In this document: positions 27,218 through 42,061 of the stretch, piece after piece
Numbering within the stretch: position 1 is the first letter of the stretch
Layout: each line of letters opens with the position of its first letter
Origin: Methylotenera sp.
Lineage (GTDB): Bacteria > Pseudomonadota > Gammaproteobacteria > Burkholderiales > Methylophilaceae
DNA: 64,000 bases
Assembly: GCA_020622105.1 (NCBI GenBank)
Contig: JAHRYP010000001.1
Coordinates: 146,790-210,789 of the forward strand
Reading direction: 5' to 3'
Translations under genes and position numbers: made by a program
The notes under the pieces: model-generated
What the model was told of the DNA's origin: nothing
Databases searched by the model: none
Seen by the model: the letters and a program-made list of their open reading frames with translations, nothing else

Positions 27218-28474
27218 TTAAGCGCGAACTTGTCCGTCGCCCAGCACTACATATTTCAATGAGGTTAAGCCTTCCAGTCCAACTGGGCCACGCGCATGCA
27301 GCTTGTCAGTCGAGATGCCGATTTCGGCACCAAACCCATATTCAAAACCATCAGCAAAGCGGGTGGATGCATTCACCATGACGCTGCTTGAATCCACTTC
27401 GCGCAGGAACCTTCTGGCTTTAGTGTAATTCTCGGTCACAATCGCTTCAGTGTGCTGAGATGAGTGCTCGTTAATATGTTCAATCGCCTCATCGATACCA
27501 CTCACGACCTTGCATGAGATAATTGCAGCCAGATACTCGGTGTAATAGTCTTGTTCTGTGGCTGGTTTTGCCTGTTTTACCAGTGCGCAGGTTTCCGCGC
27601 AGCCTCGAATCTCAATAGCGTGGCTGGTAAGCATGTCGGCCAGTTTAGGCAGCATGCTTGCTGCAACTGAACGCGCGATTAACAGAGATTCAGCAGTGTT
27701 GCAGGTACCTAAACGCTGGGTCTTACTGTTTTCCAGAATACGCAGTGCCTTTTCAAAGTCAGCATCATCATCCACATAGACGTGGCAATTGCCATCCAGA
27801 TGTTTAATCACTGGAATACGTGCGTCAGTAGAAATACGCTCAATCAGGCCTTTGCCGCCGCGTGGCACGATTACGTCGACGTATTGTTTCATCGTGATCA
27901 GTTCACCTACTGCAGCACGGTCAGTTGTTTCAACTACTTGTACTGCCGTTGTTGGCAGGGCCGCTTCTTTCAGACCTTCATGTACGAGTTTAGCCAATGC
28001 CTGATTACAGTGGATTGCCTCAGAGCCGCCGCGCAGGATCGCTGCGTTGCCGGATTTAATGCATAGCCCTGCTGCATCGACCGTTACGTTTGGACGTGCT
28101 TCATAAATGATGCCGATAACGCCGAGTGGTACGCGCATCTGGCCGATTTGAATACCGCTTGGGCGATATTTGAAGTTATTCATTTCACCGATTGGATCGG
28201 CAAGGCTGGCAATTTGCGCCAAGCCTTCCGCCATGTTGTTAATAGATTTCTCAGTGATCGTGAGCCGATCCAGCATTGCGTCATCCAGACCATTTGCACG
28301 CGCTGCATCGAGATCCAGTTTGTTAGCGGCAAGCAGGGCAGCTTTTTCTCGCAATATTGCCTTGGCAATCGCGTTGAGTGCGATGTTTTTCTGGTTGGTA
28401 CTGGCACTAGCCATCTGGCGTGAAGCTTTGCGTGCCTCGATGCCAATGTTTTTCATGTATTGTTGAATATTCAC
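27218..28474 (-). CDS. proA: Glutamate-5-semialdehyde dehydrogenase (gamma-glutamyl phosphate reductase)
   Basis: ProA reduces gamma-glutamyl phosphate to glutamate semialdehyde in proline synthesis. The 418-residue protein has [47 protein letters not shown], and the catalytic cysteine region [14 protein letters not shown]. It ends with the family signature [39 protein letters not shown]. It sits between holA and nadD. Confidence 0.97.
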   Translation of the reverse strand: MNIQQYMKNIGIEARKASRQMASASTNQKNIALNAIAKAILREKAALLAANKLDLDAARANGLDDAMLDRLTITEKSINNMAEGLAQIASLADPIGEMNNFKYRPSGIQIGQMRVPLGVIGIIYEARPNVTVDAAGLCIKSGNAAILRGGSEAIHCNQALAKLVHEGLKEAALPTTAVQVVETTDRAAVGELITMKQYVDVIVPRGGKGLIERISTDARIPVIKHLDGNCHVYVDDDADFEKALRILENSKTQRLGTCNTAESLLIARSVAASMLPKLADMLTSHAIEIRGCAETCALVKQAKPATEQDYYTEYLAAIISCKVVSGIDEAIEHINEHSSQHTEAIVTENYTKARRFLREVDSSSVMVNASTRFADGFEYGFGAEIGISTDKLHARGPVGLEGLTSLKYVVLGDGQVRA

Positions 28475-28569
28475 GGAATAATCGTCGTTAAATAAAGTAA
28501 TGCCTTGATTATACGCTTTTTAGCTATTGGTTAAGAAGTGCGCAAAAAACACGTAAGAAAAAGGTGTAT

Positions 28570-29583
28570 CTAACGACTGCGCACGCGTGCTAAACCGAAA
28601 CAAAGTCTGGAGATTTCCAGCCAGGCATCACCCAGCATGACACCTTTGGCGGTTCTGTCTATATCTGCCAGTTTTTGCAGCGCGGCTTCAAGCTGGCGTA
28701 AGCTTAGACGTGATAATGCACGTTTCACCAAAGCCTGCCGGTCACCGTAAATGCGCGCACTGGTCATGGCGTTGTTAATATTCTCACCGCGCATTTCTGC
28801 CTGTTTGATACGCACCAGTGGCCTTAATACCCACATTAGCGGGTTCATAACTGCGACAGCATTTTCACCTTCGTCTTGCAGGCCCTGCAGAATGCGTACT
28901 GTTCGTTCTGCATCGCCTTGTAGCACGGCTTCGCCTAGCTGAAACGCATCATAACGCGATACATTGAGTACGGCTTCGCGCACGGTTTCATCTGAAAGTT
29001 CGCCTTGAGGATAGAGTAATCCCAGTTTTTGTACTTCCTGATTGGCGGCAAGCAGGTTGCCTTCAACCTGGTGCGCCAGAAACTCCAGAGTTTGTGTGCC
29101 GGTATGCTGGCCTTGCTGTGCAAGTCTATTTGCGATCCATTTAGGCAAATTAGCGGCATCGACTTCATTGAGCGTAATGGTTTGTGCCTGCGTTTCGAGT
29201 GCATTGAACCAAGTGCTGTTTTTAGCATCCCGTTCCAGTGTCGGAAGTATGATGACGACAGTAGTGTCGGGAATGGTTTTGGCAGCTAAAGCTACCAGTG
29301 CTTTGCCGCCATCTACGCCGGGTTTGCCTGAAGGGATGCTGAGCTCCAGCAAGCGGCGGCTCGCAAACAGTGATATCGATTGACCATAATTCTGCAGCTG
29401 CTGCCAGTTAAAACTGCGCTCTACGGTTAAACTTGTACGCTCTTCAAAGCCTTGTGCACGGGCGGCTGCACGAATGGCATCGAGGCATTCGCGCTGCGCC
29501 AACGGCTCGTCCCCTGCTAAAACATACAACGCCTGCAGGCCATTTTTTAGATGCGATTCCAGTTGAGCCTGAGCTAAGCGCAT
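28570..29583 (-). CDS. holA: DNA polymerase III delta subunit
   Basis: HolA is the clamp-loader subunit that opens the beta sliding clamp. The 337-residue protein is low in strict motifs, but has YVLAGDEPLAQRECLDAIR near the N-terminus, where the degenerate AAA+ fold begins. It continues with LELSIPSGKPG and the C-terminal collar region (LMWVLRPLVRIKQAEMRGE, ALQKLADIDRTAKGV). The LptE-HolA gene order supports it. Confidence 0.94.
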   Translation of the reverse strand: MRLAQAQLESHLKNGLQALYVLAGDEPLAQRECLDAIRAAARAQGFEERTSLTVERSFNWQQLQNYGQSISLFASRRLLELSIPSGKPGVDGGKALVALAAKTIPDTTVVIILPTLERDAKNSTWFNALETQAQTITLNEVDAANLPKWIANRLAQQGQHTGTQTLEFLAHQVEGNLLAANQEVQKLGLLYPQGELSDETVREAVLNVSRYDAFQLGEAVLQGDAERTVRILQGLQDEGENAVAVMNPLMWVLRPLVRIKQAEMRGENINNAMTSARIYGDRQALVKRALSRLSLRQLEAALQKLADIDRTAKGVMLGDAWLEISRLCFGLARVRSR

Positions 29584-29588
29584 GAATT

Positions 29589-30116
29589 CTACTGTTGCGT
29601 AGCAGCTGGTTTGATTGCAGTTAAACGACGCAGTAGTTCACGTACTGCATCGGTACGCATATCTGCATTAAGCCTTGCCTCTTCTTCAGCTTTACCGAGT
29701 AAAGCACTGTCACTGTAAGAAAAATCGCGACGTCCGCGTAGTGTTTGCACCGGCCCCCACGTCGGGCTACTAGCCTCACGCACCCTGAAGTTCAAGAGGT
29801 AAATAAGCTCAAACTCACGTACCAGACCGCCGCCACTCAGAGACAGAATGCGCTTCTGGTTGCTTTCGCTTAATAGCTCCAGTAACAGTTCGGCATCTTC
29901 AGCGTTTTCAACCACCTGTACACCATTGGTTTTAAGGTTACGTGCCAAGTCCCTGGAAATGGTTAACTTACCGCCTTGTATATAAAGCGTCTTAAATGCT
30001 AAATCAGCCGCTCCCCTCAATTGAAAACCGCAGGCAGACAACGCAAGCGTCAACAGCATGACGATGCTGATAACAGTTTTTCTGCGCGCATTTACTAAGG
30101 AAAGGGCGTTTTGCAT
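29589..30116 (-). CDS. lptE: LPS-assembly lipoprotein LptE
   Basis: LptE is the outer-membrane lipoprotein that plugs the LptD barrel. The 175-residue precursor has a signal peptide with lipobox LALSAC (mature Cys-Gly-Phe-Gln-Leu-Arg-Gly). The C-terminal part follows the family's alpha-beta pattern with a Leu-rich helix near the end. It is encoded between leuS (3-base gap) and holA, the conserved order. Its partner lptD is at 37.3 kb. Confidence 0.93.
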   Translation of the reverse strand: MQNALSLVNARRKTVISIVMLLTLALSACGFQLRGAADLAFKTLYIQGGKLTISRDLARNLKTNGVQVVENAEDAELLLELLSESNQKRILSLSGGGLVREFELIYLLNFRVREASSPTWGPVQTLRGRRDFSYSDSALLGKAEEEARLNADMRTDAVRELLRRLTAIKPAATQQ

Positions 30117-30119
30117 GGT

Positions 30120-33057
<2,938 letters not shown>

Positions 33058-33423
33058 CTACTTACTTTCACATTTGAACTGCATTGTTGTGCGGTAATCA
33101 TTATCTCCAGATACATCCGGCGCTTTTTTACCGGACTCACTTAGAATGATTTCCAGTACTTTCTCAATTGTTTCGCCTGCCTCAGCCGAAACAATGCCTT
33201 TATATTCTGTTTTGTGACTGAGGACGATATGTCTTAATTGCCTTTGCTTACATGTTGTTTCTGCAGAATAAAGGGCAGATGCGAGCGCAGCTTCTTCCGT
33301 TTTTTCAATTGATATCACTTGATATAAATTATTTTCAGCAGGGATCACGTTGCCCATTCTGTGTGTTGCACATCCAGAAAGTACTGCGGCGGCAAAGTAA
33401 GCAATATATAATTTTTGGTGCAT
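33058..33423 (-). CDS. Small predicted lipoprotein of unknown function
   Basis: This 121-residue protein has a signal peptide and a good lipobox (AVLSGC, Cys at about 18). Two further cysteines (in ETTCKQ and QFKCES) could form a disulfide in the mature protein. The charged, helix-then-strand mature region contains no motif I recognise. GAGAG lies upstream of ATG 33423. It is between repeat D and adk and is not obviously part of either operon. Confidence 0.7.
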   Translation of the reverse strand: MHQKLYIAYFAAAVLSGCATHRMGNVIPAENNLYQVISIEKTEEAALASALYSAETTCKQRQLRHIVLSHKTEYKGIVSAEAGETIEKVLEIILSESGKKAPDVSGDNDYRTTMQFKCESK

Positions 33424-33480
33424 ATCGTTCTCTCAGTTGTTGCAGTCTTAAATTAGAAACACAACTGCATTAGTATAAAA

Positions 33481-34143
<663 letters not shown>

Positions 34144-34214
34144 CTAAAGATTGAGTATTGAATTTTTTGAAATTATATTTGAATTTAAGTGCTTTGCACT
34201 TATATGGCGGTAAT

Positions 34215-34985
34215 TTAAATAGCGCTTAAATAGTTGGCGATAGTCACAAATTCGGCAACGCCAAGATTCTCGGCACGTTGCTGTGAGTCGATATTGAGTG
34301 CAGCAAATCCGTCATCATCGAGCAAACCTTTAAGTGTGTTGCGTAATGTTTTGCGGCGCTGACCGAAGGCGGCAGTTACGATTTTTGCAAATAGTGCCTC
34401 GTCATTCGCAACAAATGGCAGCTTGGCGTGCGGTACACAGCGTACAAATGCCGATTCTACTTTCGGTGCAGGATCAAATGCCTCTGGCGGTACTGTAAAC
34501 AGGTATTCCATCTGCAGGCGATATTGCAGCATTACACTTAGTCTGCCGTAAGCCGCAGTGGATGGATGAGCCACCATGCGTTCGACCACTTCGTTTTGCA
34601 GCATGAAGTGCATATCGGTGATGACTTTTACGTTGTCTAACAGATGAAACAGGATGGGTGTCGAGATGTTGTAGGGCAGGTTGCCTACTACGCGCAGGTT
34701 TTCACCGAGTGTGCTGAAGTCAAATTTGAGCGCATCTGAGTTATGTATCGTGATATTGTTTTTTGCGTATTCTTTTTGCATCCAGCTAATGATGTCACGG
34801 TCGACTTCCACCACATGCAGCATATCCAGTTTTTGCAGCAAAGGTTTTGTGAGTGCGCCAAGACCCGGCCCGATTTCGACCATGAGGTCATCTGATTTGG
34901 GGGAAATTGCTGATACCAGACTGTCAATCACCCCTTGATCGGTGAGGAAGTTTTGGCCGAAGCGCTTTTTTGCAACGTGTTTCAT
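34215..34985 (-). CDS. rsmA: 16S rRNA (adenine(1518/1519)-N6)-dimethyltransferase RsmA (KsgA)
   Basis: RsmA dimethylates two adenines near the 3' end of 16S rRNA. The 256-residue protein has KKRFGQNFLTD, the SAM motif MVEIGPGLGALTKPLL, and the catalytic NLPYNISTPILFHL (N-L-P-Y). FGQRRKTLRN is in the C-terminal domain. It follows pdxA and surA on the same strand, as in the E. coli lptD-surA-pdxA-rsmA operon. Confidence 0.97.
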   Translation of the reverse strand: MKHVAKKRFGQNFLTDQGVIDSLVSAISPKSDDLMVEIGPGLGALTKPLLQKLDMLHVVEVDRDIISWMQKEYAKNNITIHNSDALKFDFSTLGENLRVVGNLPYNISTPILFHLLDNVKVITDMHFMLQNEVVERMVAHPSTAAYGRLSVMLQYRLQMEYLFTVPPEAFDPAPKVESAFVRCVPHAKLPFVANDEALFAKIVTAAFGQRRKTLRNTLKGLLDDDGFAALNIDSQQRAENLGVAEFVTIANYLSAI

Positions 34986-34997
34986 GTTGAGTGTACT

Positions 34998-36005
34998 TTA
35001 GTGTTTGTTGCTGACTAATGATATAGCCAGTTCAATAGCGGCCAGCAGGCTGCCTATTTCGATGTTGCCGGTGCCGGCAAGATCCAGTGCAGTGCCATGA
35101 TCGACCGAGGTGCGAATAATCGGCAAGCCCAGTGTTACGTTGACGCCCTCGCCAAAGCTGGCGTGTTTGAGCACGGGCAAACCTTGGTCATGGTACATGG
35201 CCAGCACGGCATCTGCTTTACTTAAATGATGTTTGGCAAATAATGTATCTGCCGGTAATGCGCCTACAAGGTTCATGCCTTCTGTACGCAGTTTTTCCAG
35301 CACCGGGTTGATGGTCTCGATTTCTTCGCGACCCAGATAGCCATCTTCACCTGCATGCGGGTTGAGACCAGCCACCAGAATGCGCGGGTTTGCAATGCCA
35401 AATTTGTCGATCAGGTCATGATGTAGAATTCGAATAGTGGTTTCCAGGCTGCTCTGCGTAATTGCTTGTGGCACATCCTTTAACGGCAGGTGTGTGGTAG
35501 CTAGTGCTACGCGCATACCGCCACCGACCAGCATCATCACAACTTGTTCGGTATCGGTTAGCTCAGCGAGAAATTCTGTATGACCACTGAATGCAATACC
35601 TGCATCATTGATAATGCCTTTGTGCACTGGCGCAGTAACCATAGCATCAAACAGATTGGTGCCGTGCTGGTCAGAGGCACAGCCTAATGCTGCTGTTCTC
35701 AGTGTATTTAATACATATGCACTGTTATGCGCATCTAGTTTTCCGACAATTACCGGCTTGTTTATCGCTTGATGTAAAACTGTGAGCGAGCCGTTGCCGC
35801 TATGCGGCTGATTTTGCTTTTCAGTAAAAGGTTGGATATTGAGTGTGACATCTATTTGCGCAGCACGAGCCTTTAGCATGTCGCTGTCTGCAATGACGAC
35901 TATTTGCGCATTTAAGGCTTTATGCGCGAGCAGAACGCACAGGTCAGGACCTATGCCTGCGGGCTCGCCAGCGGTGATGGCAATACGGGGTAGTGTGTTG
36001 TTCAA
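34998..36005 (-). CDS. pdxA: 4-hydroxythreonine-4-phosphate dehydrogenase
   Basis: PdxA oxidises 4-phosphohydroxy-L-threonine in vitamin B6 synthesis. The 335-residue protein has ITAGEPAGIGPDL, APVHKGIINDAGIAFSGHTEFLAELT, AGLNPHAGEDGYLGREE and MYHDQGLPVLKHASFGEGVNVTLGLPIIRTSVDHGTALDLAG (metal-binding histidines). The start appears to be TTG 36005. It lies between surA and rsmA. Confidence 0.96.
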   Translation of the reverse strand: MNNTLPRIAITAGEPAGIGPDLCVLLAHKALNAQIVVIADSDMLKARAAQIDVTLNIQPFTEKQNQPHSGNGSLTVLHQAINKPVIVGKLDAHNSAYVLNTLRTAALGCASDQHGTNLFDAMVTAPVHKGIINDAGIAFSGHTEFLAELTDTEQVVMMLVGGGMRVALATTHLPLKDVPQAITQSSLETTIRILHHDLIDKFGIANPRILVAGLNPHAGEDGYLGREEIETINPVLEKLRTEGMNLVGALPADTLFAKHHLSKADAVLAMYHDQGLPVLKHASFGEGVNVTLGLPIIRTSVDHGTALDLAGTGNIEIGSLLAAIELAISLVSNKH

Positions 36006-36030
36006 ATGGCTGAATAAAAATATTTAAAGT

Positions 36031-37332
36031 TTAAAATTTATCTTCAAGCCTGTACTCGACATAAGCACGGTCACGTAATTCACGTAACCAGTCCTGAAAT
36101 GCTTCATCGGCCTTGCGTGCACGGATTTCCTGCCGCGCTTTCAGTCGGGCAGCTTCTTTACTCATATCTTGCTTACGGCGTTCGAGCACTTGAATGACAT
36201 GCCAGCCGAATGGGCTACGAACAGGTTCGCTGATCTGGTTATCTTTGAGCTCATTCATGGCTTTTTCAAACTGGGGGACAGTATCTCCGGGATTCACCCA
36301 GCCTAGATCGCCACCATTTGATGCTGTGCCGTCTTCAGAGAATTGGCGTGCAAGCACTTCGAATTTTTCACCATTATCCAAACGGTCTTTGATGTTATCC
36401 ATTTTTTGTTTGCCGTCTTTTTCGGATACGATTTCAGTCAGCTTGATCAGGATGTGGCGGGCATGGGTCTGTTCAATGACTAAAGGCGAGTTGCCACCAC
36501 GTTTGCTGGTAAGTTTTAATATATGAAAACCGTTTGGGCTACGCAATGCTGGCGTTATATCACCAGCTTGCATGTTTTTTAAGGCATCAAGAAATAATGC
36601 GGGTAGCTGGGCGGCGGCTTTCCAACCCAGATTGCCGCCCTCTAACGCGTTGGGAGCATCAGAGTAACTAGCGGAAACTTTTGCAAAGCTTGCACCATCT
36701 TGCAAGGCCTTGATTGCCTCGTCAACTTTGGCCTTGGCTTTTTGTATTTCTTCTGTGGAGCCTTCTTCTGGGGTGCGGATAAGAATGTGTGAGATTTCAA
36801 ATTCATCACGATTTTCATTGCTGGAGGCTTGAGTAGTCAGGAAGTTATCAATTTCAGATTCACTTACATTCACGCGGCTATCCACTTCGCGTTCGCGCAA
36901 GCGTGCGATGGTAATCTCATTGCGGATATCTGCCCTGAACTTGGCCATGCTGATGCCATCTGCGTTTAATGCGTCGCCAAATTCTTTTACAGTCATCTGG
37001 TTTTGTTCTGCAATACGCTCTATGGTTTTGTCGAGCTGGTTATCATCTACTTTTAGCCCGGTTTGTGCTGCGTACTGCAATTGTAGGGCATCAGAAATCA
37101 AACGCTCTAGAATCTGCTTGCGCAGCACATTTTCCGGAGGCAATTCGGTCCCTTTTTTTGTGAGCTGAGCAGTCAATGTGCGGATGCGGCTTTCCAGCTC
37201 CTGTTCGGTGATCACTGTTTGATCAACGATTGCAACGATGCGATCCATTTTGACTATTTCTGCTGCAGATGCAGTGAAATGGCCGATGCTTAATAAAGTG
37301 AATAATAAGATTTGAACAAAAATACGCAACAT
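36031..37332 (-). CDS. surA: Periplasmic chaperone/peptidyl-prolyl isomerase SurA
   Basis: SurA escorts outer-membrane proteins, LptD among them, to the BAM complex. The 433-residue precursor has a signal peptide (cleaved near ASAAE) and the N-terminal chaperone domain beginning VKMDRIVAIVDQTVITEQELESR. Two parvulin domains follow (about 185-285, EISHILIRTPEEGS; about 293-395, ARHILIKLTEIVS), and a C-terminal helix closes the protein. It begins 2 bases after lptD and is surely cotranscribed with it. Confidence 0.97.
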   Translation of the reverse strand: MLRIFVQILLFTLLSIGHFTASAAEIVKMDRIVAIVDQTVITEQELESRIRTLTAQLTKKGTELPPENVLRKQILERLISDALQLQYAAQTGLKVDDNQLDKTIERIAEQNQMTVKEFGDALNADGISMAKFRADIRNEITIARLREREVDSRVNVSESEIDNFLTTQASSNENRDEFEISHILIRTPEEGSTEEIQKAKAKVDEAIKALQDGASFAKVSASYSDAPNALEGGNLGWKAAAQLPALFLDALKNMQAGDITPALRSPNGFHILKLTSKRGGNSPLVIEQTHARHILIKLTEIVSEKDGKQKMDNIKDRLDNGEKFEVLARQFSEDGTASNGGDLGWVNPGDTVPQFEKAMNELKDNQISEPVRSPFGWHVIQVLERRKQDMSKEAARLKARQEIRARKADEAFQDWLRELRDRAYVEYRLEDKF

Positions 37333-37334
37333 AG

Positions 37335-40133
37335 TTACTCGTAATATGATTGTTGATTAGTATCAGGTATCAGCCCAGTGCTGACATAACCTGGAATATT
37401 GCGCTGGATAATTCTGAGTGGATTCGCGCCGATTGAGGCTAGGCCGCCCAACTCCAGCTGGAAGAAGAAAGCGTAGTTGGCCTCAGCAGTAGCCGTGCTC
37501 ACACGTTGCAGAACAGTTCGCGCTTGCCAGCATCCTGCATCATACTCTAAACCACCAATTGTTTCGATGATTCGATTTTCCCTGAATGAATAGTTGGCAC
37601 GGCCAATACCATACCATCCCCTGCCTAAAGGCCATTGCGCAGAGATATCGCTCTGGTCAATAGAATCTTGCCTGTAGCTGTAGCTTAGGTTCAGTACTTT
37701 TCCCGGTTCTGGATTATAACGCCCAGAAATCGTAGAGCGAACTGAATTCGCGTTATCGGTGTTGTATTGCCAGAATGTATCAATTATCCAGCTATTTTTA
37801 AGTTGGGCACTGATGCCGGCGATGATGTCTGAACTGTTGTTTTTACGAGGTTCAATGCCTGGTAATGTAACTTTCTGGTCTGCGAAGTAATAACGCTGGC
37901 CTATGGAGGCAGACAGGCGTTGCGTGCCGGTGCTGCTTTCGATAAAGCGCGATGTTAAAGCAAAACTGACCTGATTTGCATTGTTAATGCGGTCATTACC
38001 TACAAATTGGTTTTCGCTGAATAGGGAGCTGAAATTCAAGTCGGTGAGGCTGGTATCAAAAACCGGGATATTTGACTGGTCGCGTTCAGGGATATATACA
38101 TAAAACAAGCGCGGTTCCAGTGTCTGCGAATAGCCACGTTTTGCTATTTTAAAATCCCGGTCAAAATACAAGCCACTATCCAGACTGAATATCGGCAAGG
38201 TGCGTTGATATGTTGATTCTTTATACGGGTCGTCATTCACGCTGTAATTGGTATGATGAATGCCAAATTTTGGAGTTACATAACCATAGGTCCGTGCGAA
38301 CGGAATGCTGATGCTGGGGTTTATGGTAGTGCGCGTGCCGGTTACTCGCGGGTCACCCGTTGCAGTGAGCGGTGCATTTTTATTAATATCAAACACTGCC
38401 AGTTGCGAATACAAGTTGGCATTGATGTCACCATAATATTTATTACCTACCAGCGTCATTTGCGGTAAACGTTCGTATGGATATGAATCTTGTTTTAGTG
38501 TCTGGAATTTTTGTGCAATTGCGTTGAAACGCCAGTTTTCATCTGCGTAATCCAAATTAAACTGTTGCGGCAGATTGATTCGGCTGGTGGTGACAATACG
38601 TGTAGACATCTCAGAGAAGTATTGGTCATCTGATACTTTTTCAAGGCTATAACCCGCTGACCAGCCGTTTCCGAAACGGTGCTGATGTTTCAGATTAGCG
38701 TAGTAACGTGTTTCGTTGCTGAGGCTGTCGGTAGGCAGGTATTCTAGATTGCTGGTACCAGAAAAGTTATCTTGCAGATATCTGAATTCACCTTGTAACT
38801 GGATGCCGCGTTTACTTAGCGCGCGCGTAGCAAGTGTCGCATCCATATTTGGAGCAATGTTCCAGTAATAGGGTACCAAGGCCTCAAAACCACTACGGCT
38901 GGTACTGCCGATGGTTGGTGCGAGAAAGCCACTCTTACGTTGATCATTGAACGAAAAGCCAATCCACGGTGTGTAGAGTATCGGTATGCCTTTAAATTCA
39001 ATGCGTGCATTTTTCGCAGTACCGGAGTCTGTGTAATCATTGAGTGATATTTCGCTGGCCTTAATATACCAGTCATCAACACCGGCTTCACATGTGGTGT
39101 AGCGTGCATCTAACAGGCGCTTTTTGTCTTCACCTTCAAACAGAATCGATCTGGCATCAGCGCGGGCTTTGGTTGAGCGGGCGGTTGTGTTGAGCGTAAA
39201 TGGGTTGTTGGATTGGCTGGCACTGAGGTCAGTGACAGGTAAGCCATCAGCTGAAGTGTACGAATCATCACTGCCTAATTGCTGGCTTTGCAGATCGCCC
39301 AATCTTCTGGCAAAAGTCTCAGAACTTACTGTGCGACGTTTTTGCAAGATGGCTGCCATAGGATTAGACATACTGATTGAAGCATCCCGCATTTCACCTA
39401 CGCTCTCAGACAGCTGCATGCGCAGCTCTGGGCCGGTGACTTTGGCGTTATCAACTTCTATGCGCACGTTACCAATTGCGTGTAGTTCGTCATTCAGCAC
39501 ATCATATTCGAGGCTATCAGCAAAAATATCCTGTTTGTCTTGATGGATAGATGCATTGCCGGTAGAGCGCATTTTGCGGTCTAACTGTAGTTCCAGTTTT
39601 TCTCCATCAATGATGATGCCGCCTTCTGCTACTGCATCTGTCTTGTTAGCAGGCTTACTGGTATTTTTGGCATTACTGCCTTGACCTGCTGTTATTAGCC
39701 TAGCTTCTAATTTCTCAGGAGGCTTATTTAAGCCTTTATTACCTGTTTTTTTACTAGGGGTAACGACATTAGGTGCAATAGCGAGATCTGCTGTATGGCT
39801 CTTGGGTAAATCACTGGTGACTGGAATGATGTCGCCACGCACTGATTTGAGTAATCCATTTTCAAAAACCAGAACGACAAGACGCTGTTCTTTTAGCTCG
39901 CTGCCTACCCGACGCTGATAAACATAATTCCATCGGTCGTCTTGCGAGTTGCTCGGAATTAACGGCACACCCAAAATAGTCTGCACTTGAGGTTTCGTCA
40001 TGCCTGGGCGAAGCTGCAATAGCATTGCAGAGTTCAGCACATGATCCTGTGACAAGTTCAGTGCAGCATCGGAAATGGAGCCGTGAGCCATCAGGATGGC
40101 AGCAAGGCTGGCGATGACGCGATTCTTTAGCAT
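37335..40133 (-). CDS. lptD: LPS-assembly protein LptD with an N-terminal BamE-like (SmpA/OmlA) domain
   Basis: LptD is the outer-membrane barrel that inserts LPS. The 932-residue precursor is about 150 longer than usual. After a signal peptide (cleaved near SDA-AL), residues 33-105 look like BamE: LRPGMTKPQVQTILGVPLIP, a W-x-YV segment, then LVVLVFENGLLKSVRG. There is no lipobox cysteine. A Pro/Lys/Thr-rich linker (110-170) leads to the LptA-like OstA jellyroll (about 172-290) and the LptD barrel (GIPILYTPWIGFS, KSGFLAPTIG). Only two cysteines exist, C348 and C868, enough for one jellyroll-barrel disulfide. It heads lptD-surA-pdxA-rsmA. Confidence 0.93.
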   Translation of the reverse strand: MLKNRVIASLAAILMAHGSISDAALNLSQDHVLNSAMLLQLRPGMTKPQVQTILGVPLIPSNSQDDRWNYVYQRRVGSELKEQRLVVLVFENGLLKSVRGDIIPVTSDLPKSHTADLAIAPNVVTPSKKTGNKGLNKPPEKLEARLITAGQGSNAKNTSKPANKTDAVAEGGIIIDGEKLELQLDRKMRSTGNASIHQDKQDIFADSLEYDVLNDELHAIGNVRIEVDNAKVTGPELRMQLSESVGEMRDASISMSNPMAAILQKRRTVSSETFARRLGDLQSQQLGSDDSYTSADGLPVTDLSASQSNNPFTLNTTARSTKARADARSILFEGEDKKRLLDARYTTCEAGVDDWYIKASEISLNDYTDSGTAKNARIEFKGIPILYTPWIGFSFNDQRKSGFLAPTIGSTSRSGFEALVPYYWNIAPNMDATLATRALSKRGIQLQGEFRYLQDNFSGTSNLEYLPTDSLSNETRYYANLKHQHRFGNGWSAGYSLEKVSDDQYFSEMSTRIVTTSRINLPQQFNLDYADENWRFNAIAQKFQTLKQDSYPYERLPQMTLVGNKYYGDINANLYSQLAVFDINKNAPLTATGDPRVTGTRTTINPSISIPFARTYGYVTPKFGIHHTNYSVNDDPYKESTYQRTLPIFSLDSGLYFDRDFKIAKRGYSQTLEPRLFYVYIPERDQSNIPVFDTSLTDLNFSSLFSENQFVGNDRINNANQVSFALTSRFIESSTGTQRLSASIGQRYYFADQKVTLPGIEPRKNNSSDIIAGISAQLKNSWIIDTFWQYNTDNANSVRSTISGRYNPEPGKVLNLSYSYRQDSIDQSDISAQWPLGRGWYGIGRANYSFRENRIIETIGGLEYDAGCWQARTVLQRVSTATAEANYAFFFQLELGGLASIGANPLRIIQRNIPGYVSTGLIPDTNQQSYYE

Positions 40134-40343
40134 GAAATTACCATTGGAGTGAGCACGGAATGTAGCAGAGAAGTTGAAGGCACGAGTATATAGGCAAACT
40201 GTTTTATTTTATCAGTGATAAAATCTCATAAATTGCAGTTTTTGGCAATCAAAACTTGGCGGCAGCCGCTGTAAATTTGACATTTACAGGTAGTACCTAG
40301 CTGCTGATTCAGTAAAAAATTATATAAGAGTTGGAATTTTGTT

Positions 40344-42019
<1,676 letters not shown>

Positions 42020-42061
42020 TTACTTAAAAGTTAATCATAAAGCACAGCATAAAAAAACATT

